Assembly (NCBI GenBank): GCA_902806595.1
Contig: CADCXC010000010.1
Location: 1,426,001 to 1,490,000, forward strand
Source of the DNA: Pyrenopolyporus hunteri
Lineage: Eukaryota; Ascomycota; Sordariomycetes; Xylariales; Hypoxylaceae
Direction: 5' to 3'
DNA length: 64,000 bases
Of the stretch, positions 1 to 11,515 are shown in pieces. Both the position numbers and the translations under genes were made by a program. How positions within the stretch are numbered: the stretch's first letter is position 1; the number at the start of each line of letters is the position of its first letter. The notes beneath the pieces are model-generated. The model had not been told where the DNA came from, did no database searches, and saw nothing but the letters and a program-made list of their open reading frames with translations.

Positions 1-2751
1 GCTGTAAGATACGATAGGCCGCTTACGAAGAGCCCTTGGCGCTTATCCCGAAAAGCACTTCGGCATTGCCCTGGTAAGAGGGAAAGGAGGACAGGCAACA
101 GAGACAGCACAGCTGCGCAGCAGCAGCAGCGGAAGCCTATCCTATCAGCTCTGAATTAGCCGCTTGACGTGTGTGCGTCTGCTGCTGCGGCTGCCGTGGT
201 TGCGGTTGCGGATGGTTAGTACCTAGCTGACAGAACGAATATGTGTAAGTGTGGTGATTTACCGAAAATCATCATACGAAAGGGGTAGACGTCTCTGCAG
301 CGGGTTGCCGCATGAAGAAGCCCTATGCCGTCAGTCCCTAGGTAGACAGCCGAACGGAACGGACAGATTGCGTACCTACTTCGCAACCGGCTCCCCGCAT
401 ATCCGTTTTGAATAATTTGTATAATCGTAAGCCGGTTCTATATACGATCACAGGAGGTGGTGGTGGCGGGTTTTGTATACGATGAGTCGAAGTTGACTTG
501 TGTCTCATATTCCGTGCTTACTATGTAAATACATCCGTATACACGGCTGTATGTAAGTAAGGTAAGGCTGTCTTTGTCAAACGCCCGTCAGATCAGAAAC
601 ATCTTTGTACTATCTTGGATGTAGGTATCGTACAGGATGTGGGCTGGGTTGGAGGAATGAATTTAGTGCAATACATCGCGTGGAATTGGCGATGGGATTG
701 GTTTGGGGCCTCTACAAGTAGGTACCTAGGTACTTACCAGGCTTCCCGATCTGTGCTAACTGAAAACGTAAAACAAAAAGTGGAGAGGATCTAACTATTT
801 CGTCAATTCGAAAGGGCGAGGGGGAGGGGACGTAGGCCGAGGGTTGAGCTGGGAAAGGCTGGGAGGGCTGGGAAGGCGAGCTCGAGAGTACCTAGGTACG
901 TATCGTACAATAAGATGCATGCCCGTTCTCCTTCAGCAGGTACGATACCTACGATACCAGAGTACAATATGGTATGCATCAGGTAGGTGGGTGCACTGCT
1001 ACCCCCGGCGCATCTCATCCTGTGCTTCAGGTGCTCGAGACGGCTCCTACCCTTCGTCTTGCACGAAATTATGGCTTTCCCCCCTCTCGATACGTTACAC
1101 TTGGATGTCCTCACTTTTCTTCTTCTTTCTCTTTTTACATCAGACTTCTCGTAAATTCTCCCATGCTCTCTGTCTCGGTCTCTGTCTCTGTCTCTCTCTT
1201 TGTCTAGCGCACGCCTTTGTGTAGCCCATTATTTCTTCGGTGGCTTATAATTTCCACTTAATCGGCCCCGTCCTCGCCTAGCTGAACTATTCGAGCGTTC
1301 GGTGTTGGTGGTGGGAAACGCCTCTAATTTACCACTTTGTTCGCCGTTGTCAGTCTAGCGGCGGCTTGGCCCAGGTATGGATTTGGGAATATTGCGCGAG
1401 TCGCATCTCTATTAGGTACCTGTTATGGTATTGTCCCAAGGGGGTTTTAATTCCTTGCTATCTTACGTAGCATTCTCTCTTACCTTTCTACCTCAGTTAG
1501 ACGGTTTCGTCCCCTGGTCTGTGCCGTACCTTGAATCTGCCAACACTCCCAGCTCATGTCACAATTTACCCCTCAAATGGGAAGTTCCCAAGTGCGGGCG
1601 GTGCTCCTCAGCTACGACCGGCACCGATACTGGGCTCGACTGCCGTAGTCTTCTGTGCGCGATGTGCGACATGTTCGAATTGCATTCTGAAGGTCGGTGG
1701 CCTTCTCAGCGTGGCCCCGACGAGATCTTCGTTTCGCGGTCCCGAACGAAGATCACTTACACACATACGCTCCTTGGTATTCTGCCGTATCGTCATGATT
1801 ACATACTGCGACCCAGAACGCGCCCGCCAACGCTCGCCCACAGGCACATGCAATTCGGATGATCGCCAGTGGGATGTTGGCCTAGACGGGGAAAACCGCA
1901 TTCTGGTGCCCGCTGAAATCCAGCCGTCATCGCGTACGCAGGATAGCAAGGCACACTGCGTCAATCTCACAGTTCGCCTATCCTGTCCTTTTTACGACAG
2001 CACTTCAATCCACTTCCCCAATAAGGATGCAACCTAACGATAGCATGGCAGTTCGACTTCCACTTTGATACTCGACTGTGGTGTCATCGTCCGTCGCTAG
2101 CTTCCTAGGGGGGCCCTGATCCAGATCGGCTCACGAGGTACAATATATGTAGCGTCACTAACTAACCCCCGGCAGATCCGTATCCATCAGAGAACTACCT
2201 AAAAGTTCAACAGGTACAGATTCATGACTTGCACACAGAGACTAATTCCCGAGGTGGACCAATGGGCGATAAAAATAACGAGGTCCCTTGTAGGGGAACC
2301 CCCTTGCTCCATAACTGGGCTGTCCAGGCTTGTCTCTTTTCTGCAGGACCCCCATTCTCTCCCGCTTCATAGGGCCCTCCTTGACGGAGCCACGCCTGCG
2401 TACGCCGTACATCAGTACTCTAAGTGAGATACGCACCTGTTTGTGCTAGGTGACTAGGGTCGACCGCCGCATTCCGTCAAGATGCCTCCCTTTCTCATGT
2501 ATACTACCTGGTAGGTTATGTAGGTACTATGTAGTACGTATTGTACAGTGCCACTGCATGGTACATGTCGAATGACAAGACGCTCAGTAATAATCAGCAC
2601 GTAGCATGCAGCTGGACCTTTTCCTTGGGTTGCAGAGCCTTGTGTCACCCACCAAACGTCGATCCCACCCTCATATATGTCGAGTCCTCTCCCCCGGACC
2701 GCTGCTTCCCTCCTGTCTGTCTGATTTCCCTTGCGTCTGCCTCCACACACG
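1..2751. other. Intergenic spacer, no supported gene
   Basis: I find no recognisable protein domain here on either strand. Several open frames of 100-170 codons overlap one another on both strands between about 800 and 2450, which is the pattern of chance frames. Visible structure includes perfect 12-bp palindromes centred on CCTAGG at 722-733 and 888-899, and a pyrimidine repeat of TCTCTG type at about 1168-1201. The end of the spacer (about 2660-2751) is pyrimidine-rich, as is usual for a 5' leader in these fungi. Confidence 0.6.
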
Positions 2752-5055
2752 ATGCTATCTAGATCGGGCGTTAGCATTCGAAGGCTTATATCTCCAAGGC
2801 GAGCTCAAGATGAATATGAGGACGGGTATTCGGTTGATACCGACAGGATGGATTTCAAAACGGGACGGAAAGACAGCATCGGCAGCATCGGGCCACAGCT
2901 CAAGAGGCGGACTTACAGTAAGAGACGGCCGCCACCACCGATTATAGTTAGTAGGGAACAAAGTATTCATGACATCCTGGATCCCCTTCCACCGCTGCCA
3001 TTATACGACACGCCGCCGAGGTCCAGGTCTAGTTCATTGAATAGCTGTGAGCGCCACTACGACTACTTGTCACAGTCTGTCGACTCAAAGAGGTCAAAGT
3101 CGCCCCTTTGTTCGATCTCCTCAAAGGACGATCGGAGTCAAGAGTCCCTACAACTCTCTAGCAGCGTCACTAGCTATGGGGGCGATGACATCCCCCCTCC
3201 ACCTCCGCCTAAGAGTTACAGAGGGTCGCCAGAGTCATTCAAGCAGCAGGCAGAATTTTCGAGTTCGAATTTAGATCTTATAGAAGCTTTATCCCTGCGA
3301 TCGGACAGCAGAGCAACGACGTTACAAGCACCCCTCGGGCAGCGGGATTCGTTCTCGAGCTATTCGGATAATATCCAGCAACTCATACAAGAGGCAGATG
3401 AGGCATTTAGAGCGGTCGGCAACGCTCTCGCTGAAGTGCAACTCGCAAACAATTCGACAAAGGAACTACCGTCGCTTCCCACACCCGAGCCGTCGCCTGT
3501 TCTACAGTCGTCGCCCATCCTAAAGCCGTCTCCTATTCCAAAGTCGTCACCTGTTTTGAAGCCGACACCCCCCGCCACGCAAAACACCGTACCAACCCCA
3601 CAATATAAACCCCCTTCACCCCCAGTGTATACGCCTAGGCGAACTCCATCGGGATCTAGCGGGGTTAAGAGGAAGAGGTCTAAGAAGTCTAAGAAAGTGA
3701 AGGCAATGAAGCCGAATCGGAAGCCTGCGGCTAAGTCGACGACGAAGAGCGGGCCGATATGGAACTTTTCTGACAATGTGACGGATCTTTTTAGCGGAAA
3801 ACTCTTTCAGAAGATTGAAGTGGATGAGATGCTTACTCCGGATCAGCTGGAGGAATACAGGCTGCGCAGAATGTCTATATCGAAGCCGAAACCGAAGCCG
3901 GCCCCGCCGGCTCAGCCAGCTCAGCCGGAGAAATTAGTCGAGGCCGTTGACACTGAGTCAATGGACACGCCTATCGAGCCTTTCCACCTCGAGGACCTCT
4001 CTTCCCGAATCGGATCGGCGGGTGTGACACTTGATGTCGATACGCCCACGGAGGATAGACCTACGATACCAAAGTTCCAAGCCGTCGTGTGGCGGGACTC
4101 CTCGACGGAGGGGCACAACGAACAGCAACGTGCTGCCGAGCTTCCGGCACCGGTGCCGCCGACAGACATCGGCGAAGACCCGGCGCAACATAAAGACTCA
4201 ACTTTCCTCACACCACCTATGAACCAGGCTGCTCGCTTGGCAGGACGAAAGCAGAGGGCAGCATTGCCCAGCATCCCGGAGACGGCAGCTATCTCGGCAT
4301 CTAAACACGAAGCCTTTAGGGGCCAAGATCTCAGATATTCCCGAGATATGGTGGCCGACTCCAATTACGTTTTCCTTCAATCATCGCCATGCTCCCTAAC
4401 GAGTCCTACCTTCCGACACGGCCCAATTCGGCTGGCGAAGTGCGACCTCGTTCCGGATGTCAAATTCGGGGCAGACGATGGCCTAGACTGGACGGCATTC
4501 CAGATGGCCATTTCCGGGGGAGCCGGAGACTGGTTCTCCGAAAGCGATGATATAATCCGCCGCAGAGAGGCGGAAGAGATTGATGAAATCGCCAAATGGT
4601 TTGATTCATTCCACTTTACTCGGCCTGGAGGGCTCGTCACTCACGCTGTCGAAGCTCCTAGTCCCACGAGCACGGCCTCGGGAGAGGACTATTCCGACGT
4701 GTCGTGCACTGATCTCGAGAAGGACGGCTCATGCGGCCCGCAATACCAATGGCAAAAACCCCAGCATAAAATTCCTGAAATACATCGGCCACGTTACGAT
4801 ATGTCCGGGCTCGAGCTGGATACGACGAGAATGAGTCTGAATGAGCAGGCACTGAGCCCGACCAAGGATTACGGCAATCGCGAAAGCTACGCCAGTCTTC
4901 CGCAGAGCCCGATGCTAGACCTTCGGATCATTCGAAGCCCTAATGGCGACGATGTGGATGTTGTGCCGATGGGCTATAATCTTGGGCATGATCTGGGAGA
5001 TTTCCTTAAATGGGAGGCGGAGCATGCATACGCCGGCGATTTTTACACGTGTTAA
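2752..5055 (+). CDS. Large disordered Ser/Pro-rich hypothetical protein
   Basis: This is a single-exon gene of 767 residues starting at the first real ATG (2752); the frame stays open a little further upstream but without an ATG. I do not recognise a catalytic domain. Visible features are a poly-proline stretch near residue 150 (DDIPPPPPPKSY), short repeats of P-S-P-V/I-L/P-K around residues 245-275, and a strongly basic cluster at about 306-331 (KRKRSKKSKKVK followed by KPNRKP) that should act as a nuclear localisation signal. After it comes a more ordered segment (IWNFSDNVTDLFSGKLFQ) and a LTPDQLEEYRLRRM helix. The C-terminus ends in a compact aromatic block (GDFLKWEAEHAYAGDFYTC). The composition suggests a phosphorylated nuclear scaffold or regulator, but that is inference. 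An upstream non-coding exon cannot be excluded. Confidence 0.75.
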   Translation: MLSRSGVSIRRLISPRRAQDEYEDGYSVDTDRMDFKTGRKDSIGSIGPQLKRRTYSKRRPPPPIIVSREQSIHDILDPLPPLPLYDTPPRSRSSSLNSCERHYDYLSQSVDSKRSKSPLCSISSKDDRSQESLQLSSSVTSYGGDDIPPPPPPKSYRGSPESFKQQAEFSSSNLDLIEALSLRSDSRATTLQAPLGQRDSFSSYSDNIQQLIQEADEAFRAVGNALAEVQLANNSTKELPSLPTPEPSPVLQSSPILKPSPIPKSSPVLKPTPPATQNTVPTPQYKPPSPPVYTPRRTPSGSSGVKRKRSKKSKKVKAMKPNRKPAAKSTTKSGPIWNFSDNVTDLFSGKLFQKIEVDEMLTPDQLEEYRLRRMSISKPKPKPAPPAQPAQPEKLVEAVDTESMDTPIEPFHLEDLSSRIGSAGVTLDVDTPTEDRPTIPKFQAVVWRDSSTEGHNEQQRAAELPAPVPPTDIGEDPAQHKDSTFLTPPMNQAARLAGRKQRAALPSIPETAAISASKHEAFRGQDLRYSRDMVADSNYVFLQSSPCSLTSPTFRHGPIRLAKCDLVPDVKFGADDGLDWTAFQMAISGGAGDWFSESDDIIRRREAEEIDEIAKWFDSFHFTRPGGLVTHAVEAPSPTSTASGEDYSDVSCTDLEKDGSCGPQYQWQKPQHKIPEIHRPRYDMSGLELDTTRMSLNEQALSPTKDYGNRESYASLPQSPMLDLRIIRSPNGDDVDVVPMGYNLGHDLGDFLKWEAEHAYAGDFYTC

Positions 5056-6194
5056 GGCGTTATTTTGAGTTTTACCTTTCGAGATTCCTCTCATCACTAC
5101 CATCATCATTATCATTATAAGCATGGACTCGAGCCATGTTGCGACCTGTCAACCTACCGCGAGAAAAAGAGAATAAAATACGCGGTTGGTTCTGGTTAGA
5201 ATGAATCATACGTCCGACTGACTACCCATTCCTTTGTCGCTATACCATTGGTTTTTATTTGGGAGGGAGGAGCATTGGGAGGCAAGCTCTCTATATGAAA
5301 ATATTCTTCATGGAACTTTAGGGATTATGTGGAGCGCGGCGCTGGGATGGGATTTGCTATAACACAAGCGCATTGGATATGCCTTTTATGTGTGTTTTTT
5401 ATATTTTTTTTATAAACGTTGTACAGCTAGGAACTGTATATCTAGGTACCTCGCTAGGAACCTTGGGTCAGCCTATTATGGCAGTTACGGTGGCAGTCGC
5501 GTTTAGGCGTTTACTCTGGGCATGGAGGAAAGGATGAAGGGGGAAGGAAGAGGGGAGAGAAGAGAAGAGAAGAGGAGAGAAAGGGGGAAGGGATGGGAAC
5601 TTTAACGTCGATACGTTCGGGCGGTTGTCATCAGTCCGTTACACACACACGCACTCTCACGCACTCACACATATATTTGGAATTTTGTTAAATATCGAGT
5701 CATCTTCCAAATCCTAACAAGTTCATCCATCTACTTCTACTTCTACATCTTAGACTTGCCCGTGATACTGGGAACGGACCGCTGGTGGTGCACGATTGAA
5801 AGAGAAGGTCGAAGGACCTCGGTTGAGTTTCGTCCTCTATCCCCCCCGCCTGAGCGTCGTCAGCTGGGTATCACCACCAGGCGTTCTCCAGGTAATCCAA
5901 TAACCTTACAGAATCACCAAGTTCAGCAGCATCCAACCTTGAAATCCGTTTCATCGAGTCCGTATTCCTATTCGCCTGCCATTCATTTTGTCCACACAAT
6001 TCAACCTTTCCTCCCTATCAAAACCTAAATATGGACTTGCTGATCGGCATACTGAAACAGGGACAATTTACGGCGATCTGTCACCGGCCGAAAGTCAAGT
6101 AGGAGGGGCAATGCTCTATATCTTTCTCAAGGACGCCTTAGTGGGTGCGAGCCGCGCGTTGGTCTCGCTCTTGTCGTTGGAGAATCCCGCAGCT
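5056..6194. other. Spacer and probable GH43 5' leader
   Basis: This 1.1 kb stretch has no gene. It contains a purine (GA-rich) tract at about 5524-5594 and an AC-rich run at 5642-5675, typical of a fungal core promoter. A 24-codon upstream reading frame, ATG at 6031 to TAG at 6102, lies in the probable leader of the GH43 gene and could affect its translation. An in-frame ATG at 6111 is an alternative, longer start for GH43. Confidence 0.5.
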
Positions 6195-7453
6195 ATGCAG
6201 TACGATAATTCGACTCTCACCATCACCTCTATCGGCACTCCGGATCCCTTCGTGACCCTTTTCAGAGGCCGTTACTACCTAGTAGGTCGCCGCCACCGCC
6301 ACCGTTGTCACCCTTATAGGTACTACATAATTAATGATAACCCACCCCTTACTAACTTTGTGACAAAGACCTTTACCACCGGAAACCGAGTCGAGATATG
6401 GTCCTCTCGCAGCCTCGCTGATATAGAGAGCTCCGCTTCTAGACATGTAATTTGGTATAGATTTGGCCCCCCGCATGAGCGTCCCGCCTGGCTGGGTCTG
6501 GCGCTAATTCGTAGGTCAGGACTCCTCCTCAAGGTACCGACCACTCTGCCGACCTTTGGGCCCCCGAGCTGCATGCACTGCACGGCCGATGGTACGTTTA
6601 CTATGCCGCGGCGAATCCTTCCCACGGGAACAAGAGTCATCGGATGTACGTTTTAGGGGGGCCTCCTGCGTCCGAGGACCCGTGTCGAGGCCAATGGGAA
6701 TTTCTCGGTCGTATCCACGGGATGCCAGATCATTGGGCTATCGACGGCACTGTATTTGAAATGAATGGCGAACTGTACTTCGTGTACTCAGGCTGGCCGC
6801 TTGATGACTCAGATGGGACCTCAGATCTCATACAGCAGCTCTTCATCATGAAGCTCGAGAACCCGACCAGCGCTGCGAGCCCCGCCATCGTCATCTCTCA
6901 TCCGCAACACCACTGGGAGATCACGCGCGAGGGCAACGGCACCGACCACGGCATCAACGAGGGCCCGCAGTTCCTTAGTTCGCCTGAAGGCGATATCTCG
7001 TGGCAGGGCCTTGTCTACTCGTGCGCCGGCAGCTGGACTCACGAGTACAAGATGGGGCTTCTGCAGTACATCGGCGGCGACCCTCTGGACCCAGCCTCGT
7101 GGCGAAAGGGAGACGAACCACTCGTTCAGACCCGGAGGCACAGCATCGGCCCCTTCGGACCCGGCCACGGATCTTTCGTTAATCTAGGCGGCCAGGTCGT
7201 TGCTATATACCACGCGACGGACAACCCAACGGACGGGTGGGACAACCGGAGAGCTAGGGCGCAGCGCGTCGCCTTCACGGAGGACGGCCCGTATATGGGC
7301 CGGTCGTTCGGCATGGAGACAAATCGTCCCGATGGAGGCAGCTTGGTGCGTAGACTCTGGCAGAAGGTAGGACACGGCGGCCGTAGTAAGCATGAGTTAG
7401 CTGGCGAGAAGAGTCTGAGGGCGCTTCTAGGGACTAGGGCTACGTGTGCTTAA
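6195..7453 (+). CDS. Glycoside hydrolase family 43 (arabinofuranosidase/xylosidase type)
   Basis: Three exons, 6195-6281, 6369-6454 and 6520-7453, give 368 residues. Intron 1 (87 nt) has a GTAGGT donor and a TACTAAC branch point; intron 2 (65 nt) has a GTATAG donor. Joining the exons restores family blocks that no single frame shows: YYL-TFTTGNRVEIW and IW-TPPQGTDHSADLWAPELH. The five-bladed propeller active site is complete: general base Asp17 (TPDPF), pKa-modulating Asp133 (WAIDGTVF) and general acid Glu205 (NEGPQF). GH43 enzymes cleave alpha-L-arabinofuranosyl or beta-D-xylosyl links in plant hemicellulose and pectin; the exact substrate cannot be read from the sequence. I see no convincing signal peptide at either ATG (6111 or 6195), so it may act inside the cell on imported oligosaccharides. 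The last 30 or so residues look like an unconserved tail. Confidence 0.88.
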
Positions 7454-8457
7454 TCAGCTCGGCTGAAGATGTGTTACCTGGTGAAGGTTTCGCTGAGGTG
7501 AGAAGGCGTGTGTATGTTGCTAAGATTGCTCGGGTACCTACCTTACCTAGGTAGAGATAGGATTGCTTAATAGGATTGATTAGGTAAGGTAATAGGGGTT
7601 GGTGTTACTAGTGAATAAGTTACGATAATAACATGTCCATGAACAATTTCTAGGGAGCGTAGGGCGCCTATAGGATAAATACGAGTGATAAATACGAGTA
7701 GTCGTTCTGAAAGAGGTTTGTTTCTATGGGTACTATAATTACTCAGGAAATTATTTCTTCTTTTATCCCTATTTCATACCATACCCCCTTACCCCTGACC
7801 CTCTAACCCGCCTTAATGCCGTAGACTTATGAAAAGGTAGAGATAATATATTTGTTTATTTTAACTTGGATTTTCCTTATTTCTCATCTCGTATATCATT
7901 CCTACAAAGGCACGCAGGGCAGATTCTTTTTGTTTCACTATAAGTACAAGGAGAAGAAGGGGGAGGAAACGCTATTATCTGGGTTATTTTTTTTCTCTCC
8001 TCCTGGTGTCGTCGTCGTTGGTGTTGTTTAGGGATGATCCTCGGCGCGGGTATTCCTACCTATGTTTCCACATACACACCTAAGCACGTACGTACCTAGG
8101 CATTAGGTACCTAGGGAGGCACCAGGTATGCTACCCATTCCCACACGGGACATGTCCAAATCCCGCCCGTCCATATGTAGTCGTTCGGGTTACCCACCAT
8201 CCATCCATCATATTAGGTATTTCATTTCGTCAGGATGACAGTCGTGGCTTCGAGGGACTACATGTATACTGAGAACTCTCGACACCATGGACCATGTGTC
8301 TGTCCCAAGAAATATACCCGCCCACCTTAGGCTCCGCCCACCCGTAGCCGTCACAACATTTATACCATTCCATTTTTCTCGTATTAGACATTAATTACTG
8401 AGCTACCGATAGCCGGATAGCCGCGCCGGCACCGCAAGACGGCGAAAATTAAGCTTC
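7454..8457. other. Convergent spacer between GH43 and PIL1
   Basis: This 1 kb region separates two convergent genes and must hold both 3' UTRs. No coding signal is visible. TACCTAGG-type motifs occur at about 7540-7552 and 8090-8112, and there are T-rich runs near 7840-7990. Confidence 0.5.
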
Positions 8458-9807
8458 CTAAGCCGACATCTCCGGGGCGCGGCCGCGGTGCTCGCCGTTG
8501 AGGCCGCCGTCGGAGTCGAGGACGGAGTGGGCCTGGTCGTCCTCCTGCTCGTCCTCGTCCTCGTACTCGTGGGCCCTGTGCTCGCCGGCCGCGACCCAGG
8601 ACTCGCGGTCGTTAAGCGGGGCGTCCTGGTTGGACAGGTCGAGGCCTTCGGACCGGGCCTTGATGTTGTTCCGGCGTCGCATGGAGAGCGTGCGGGCCCG
8701 CGTCGACAGCTTCGGGTTCACGGACGCGTTCGACGCCACCCAGTTAGTCAGCGCGTCCTCGCAGTCCTGGATGATGGCTTTGCTAGCCTCGTAGCCGTCG
8801 TACGCGGCGCGGGTCTCGCCGGGCGTCACGGGCGTGTCGTCGATCAGCTCGAGCAGGTGCTTCCCGTAGCCGGCAATAATTGCGACTTTCTCGCAGTGCT
8901 CTTGCAGGGCGTCGAACTGGTATGCGTAGGCCGACTTCAGCTTCTCCCGCGTTATGTTCGAAAGCTGGGCCTCGGCCACGAGCGATTCGGCTTCGGCGCG
9001 GACGAGTTCCTGCTCGAGAACGACGATCTTGGGCGAGTTGGGTTCTTTGTACTTGAGCTGGGCAATTTGATCGGCAATCTTCTGCTTGCCTATGCACCCT
9101 GGTGTTAGCTGGCGCTGGCGCGGATGATGGTTCTCCACTTAGGGCAACTCACGGTCTCGACTAGGCTGCACGGACGCCTCGATGTTCCTGATACTCTTCA
9201 TGGTGACGCGGTACTGGTCGTAGCGATCGACGTACTGGTCTTCGAGCTCGCCGATTTCGTAGATAAGTACACCAAGCTTGTCGGTGACGTCAGAGACGTC
9301 TTCATCACCAGCCTCACCCCAGAGAGAGAGTTGTTGCTGGATAAGATGTATTAGTAGGCTGCAGTTTTGGCGGAGGAAAGGCGCCACATACAGCGACCTC
9401 CATGCGCTCCTTTGCGACGAGCTCCAGGCTCCTCATCACATTCTTCTCCATCTTAACTAATTGGGTCAGCTTCTTGGCCAGGTCAGGCCCGAAGGCGCCG
9501 GCAGCATTTCGGCGGAGCGCATGGCCTTGGGATTCTTGTTAGTGAATTGGACTACCCTGCGATTGCTAGAAGCGGTGATCGAAGAATCGACGGCATATCT
9601 GGATGATGTCGAGTAACTCACCGAGCCCGCCTCTTCCGAATAATCTGCCCGACTTGGTGGATGATGGTGGGGGAGGGGGATTCTGCGGGCGAAGAGGTTA
9701 ACAAAAATGTGTTTTGGAGTCGCATTGATCCAGATAACGAGACTTACTTGAATCTGAGATGCGGTGGGCGCCCGAGTCTGGCGCATAGAGTAAGTTCGAT
9801 GCATCAT
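8458..9807 (-). CDS. PIL1: Eisosome core BAR protein Pil1/Lsp1
   Basis: Five exons on the minus strand: 9807-9748, 9682-9622, 9525-9392, 9336-9153 and 9089-8458. They sum to 1071 nt, giving 356 residues. All introns are GT-AG, with branch points such as CACTAAC. The protein reads MMHRTYSMRQTRAPTASQIQ, then a proline stretch, GRLFGRGGLG, and HALRRNAAGAFGPDLAKKL, a hallmark of the family. The BAR domain follows, including VSDVTDKLGVLIYEIGELED and QKIADQIAQLKYKEPNSPK. Pil1/Lsp1 proteins polymerise on the cytosolic face of the plasma membrane, bind PI(4,5)P2 and shape the furrow-like eisosomes; they are targets of sphingolipid-responsive Pkh kinases. The C-terminal 60 residues are acidic and disordered. 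The adjacent ATG at 9804 matches the usual family start and could be used instead of 9807. Confidence 0.96.
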
Positions 9808-11515
9808 GGAATGGGGATCGGCGACGAGTCGTGGGCGGGTTGTGACGAGGTTGGGAGGGTGGCTCCGAAGATCACGGCTAGCTGTAACACCGAAGATGTC
9901 CGAAGAGCCTCAGTAGTTTTATTTATTTATTTATTTTTAATATTCTTATTTTCGGTGGAGAAAGGATGTTTTGGTATATTCGTTCGTCGTTCTAGGCAGA
10001 CGTGGAGCTAAAAGAGAGATACGATACTCCGGAGGTGGGAAGACGGTGGTGGTGGTAGCGGTGGTGGAAGGGTGGATGGTGGGCTTTTAGTCTCGCGATC
10101 TTCGTTTTAGAAAGAAGTGGACGGATTTGGACTGAGTGGGCGATCGTATACGTAAGGTACAAACTTTTCTATTTAAGAATGGAAGATGGGGATGATGGGA
10201 TCTATGGGCTTTGGACCTTTTGGACGTTGCATGGGTTGAAGAATGGAGAAATGCAGAATGCAGAAAATGGGGCTGGACGGGGTTTAGGCCGTTTAGAGAG
10301 AAGAGAGGGAGAAGAGGGAGCTAAGACAACAGAGCTAAGACAATCAAAAGTGGGACCCAAAGAAAGCTGGTCCCTTGCTGCTACGTCATTGCTGCCATTT
10401 TGTGTACTTCCGGTAGGTAGCCACTTATGCTAGGCAGTGCCTATCAAGGCGCTATTCCTAAAAGGAAGCGGATACATGTAGTGCTGCCTCTAGCTCCGAT
10501 CTTGCTACCTCCGTGTACCTACGTAGGTACCTATTGACATAGTCACACAATTCTCAAACTACATACATGTACGCCATGCCCAAAAGCTTGCTTTGTTTTG
10601 AGCTTGCATTACGGGTTGCGTGCGTATCAATTAGCTGGTAGTTGACTCGAGGGAAAGCTTAAAACTAGTAGGTGATCATAATGAATGTCATTCTCTCTGT
10701 GGCCTACGTAGCAAGTATAGTGGTGTTTTGAGATGACGAATTAAGAAGTGAAATGACTGGGTGCTGTTAAGATATCACCCATTGAATAATAACCTGATGG
10801 CTGGGCATCACGGATATTTAAGGAACTAGATGGCGTTTACATGTAGCTAGAAAGTAGGTACCTCGTAGTGGTACTCAGGTGTTGTGTAGGAGGTACGTGT
10901 AGGTAATTTAAGCCTTAATACGGTACCCGTAATATGTGCCCCAAGCAGATGTGTGTTACCTAAGCAGCCAAGGTAACTAAAAGACACTAGCCACAGAAGA
11001 CCCGTAGTATCCCGTATCCCCTATTGCGGTGATTAGATAAGGGAGAAGGCGTCTTAGTTCAACTCGTGTCGTCTCATCTTATTGAACGCGTCACTTACAA
11101 GACTTAAAATTCACCTCTGGCCGTGGCACTTCGAGAGCTCATTTCAACTCTTCTGAAATAATTGCATTTTCATTGTTTTTCGATAAATAGTAGGTCCCCG
11201 CATTTCCTTTTTGTGATCCTAACGCTAACGTTCTACCCTAGTTTCTGAGGCGACCGTTTTTAAAAAGGAGCTCTTAAAAAGAAGCACCCTGAGACGCGTT
11301 CGCACTGCCGGCAGAGACAGCCACAATTCCCACAATTGGAATCCTTCACTTTTGATTGGTAGTAGACCATGGGCGTAATGCTGTGGCATTTGCGGCATCC
11401 TTGACATATCGAGGACGAGGGTAAGGGCGGAGGAAATATTCCAATTCGGAGTTTGAATGTGAAGGCGAGCGCCACGTGAATGCCGTGCGCCCCTGACAGG
11501 AGGCATCTTATCAAC
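9808..11515. other. Divergent promoter region PIL1 / KMT6
   Basis: This 1.7 kb region lies between divergently transcribed PIL1 and KMT6, so it should hold both promoters. It contains a (TTTA)n run at about 9918-9937, a perfect 16-bp palindrome with ACGT at its centre at 10515-10530, and further GTAC-rich motifs near 10857-10905. No protein family is recognisable in the open frames here. Confidence 0.5.

Noticed and set aside
1425..2037. Overlapping frames of 120-168 codons on both strands
   Set aside because: They overlap each other, lack recognisable domains and codon-bias signs, and have no splice partners.
5988..6656. A single 222-codon protein upstream of GH43
   Set aside because: It begins without an ATG and reads through two introns; splicing restores clear GH43 blocks, so it is exons 1 and 2 of that gene.
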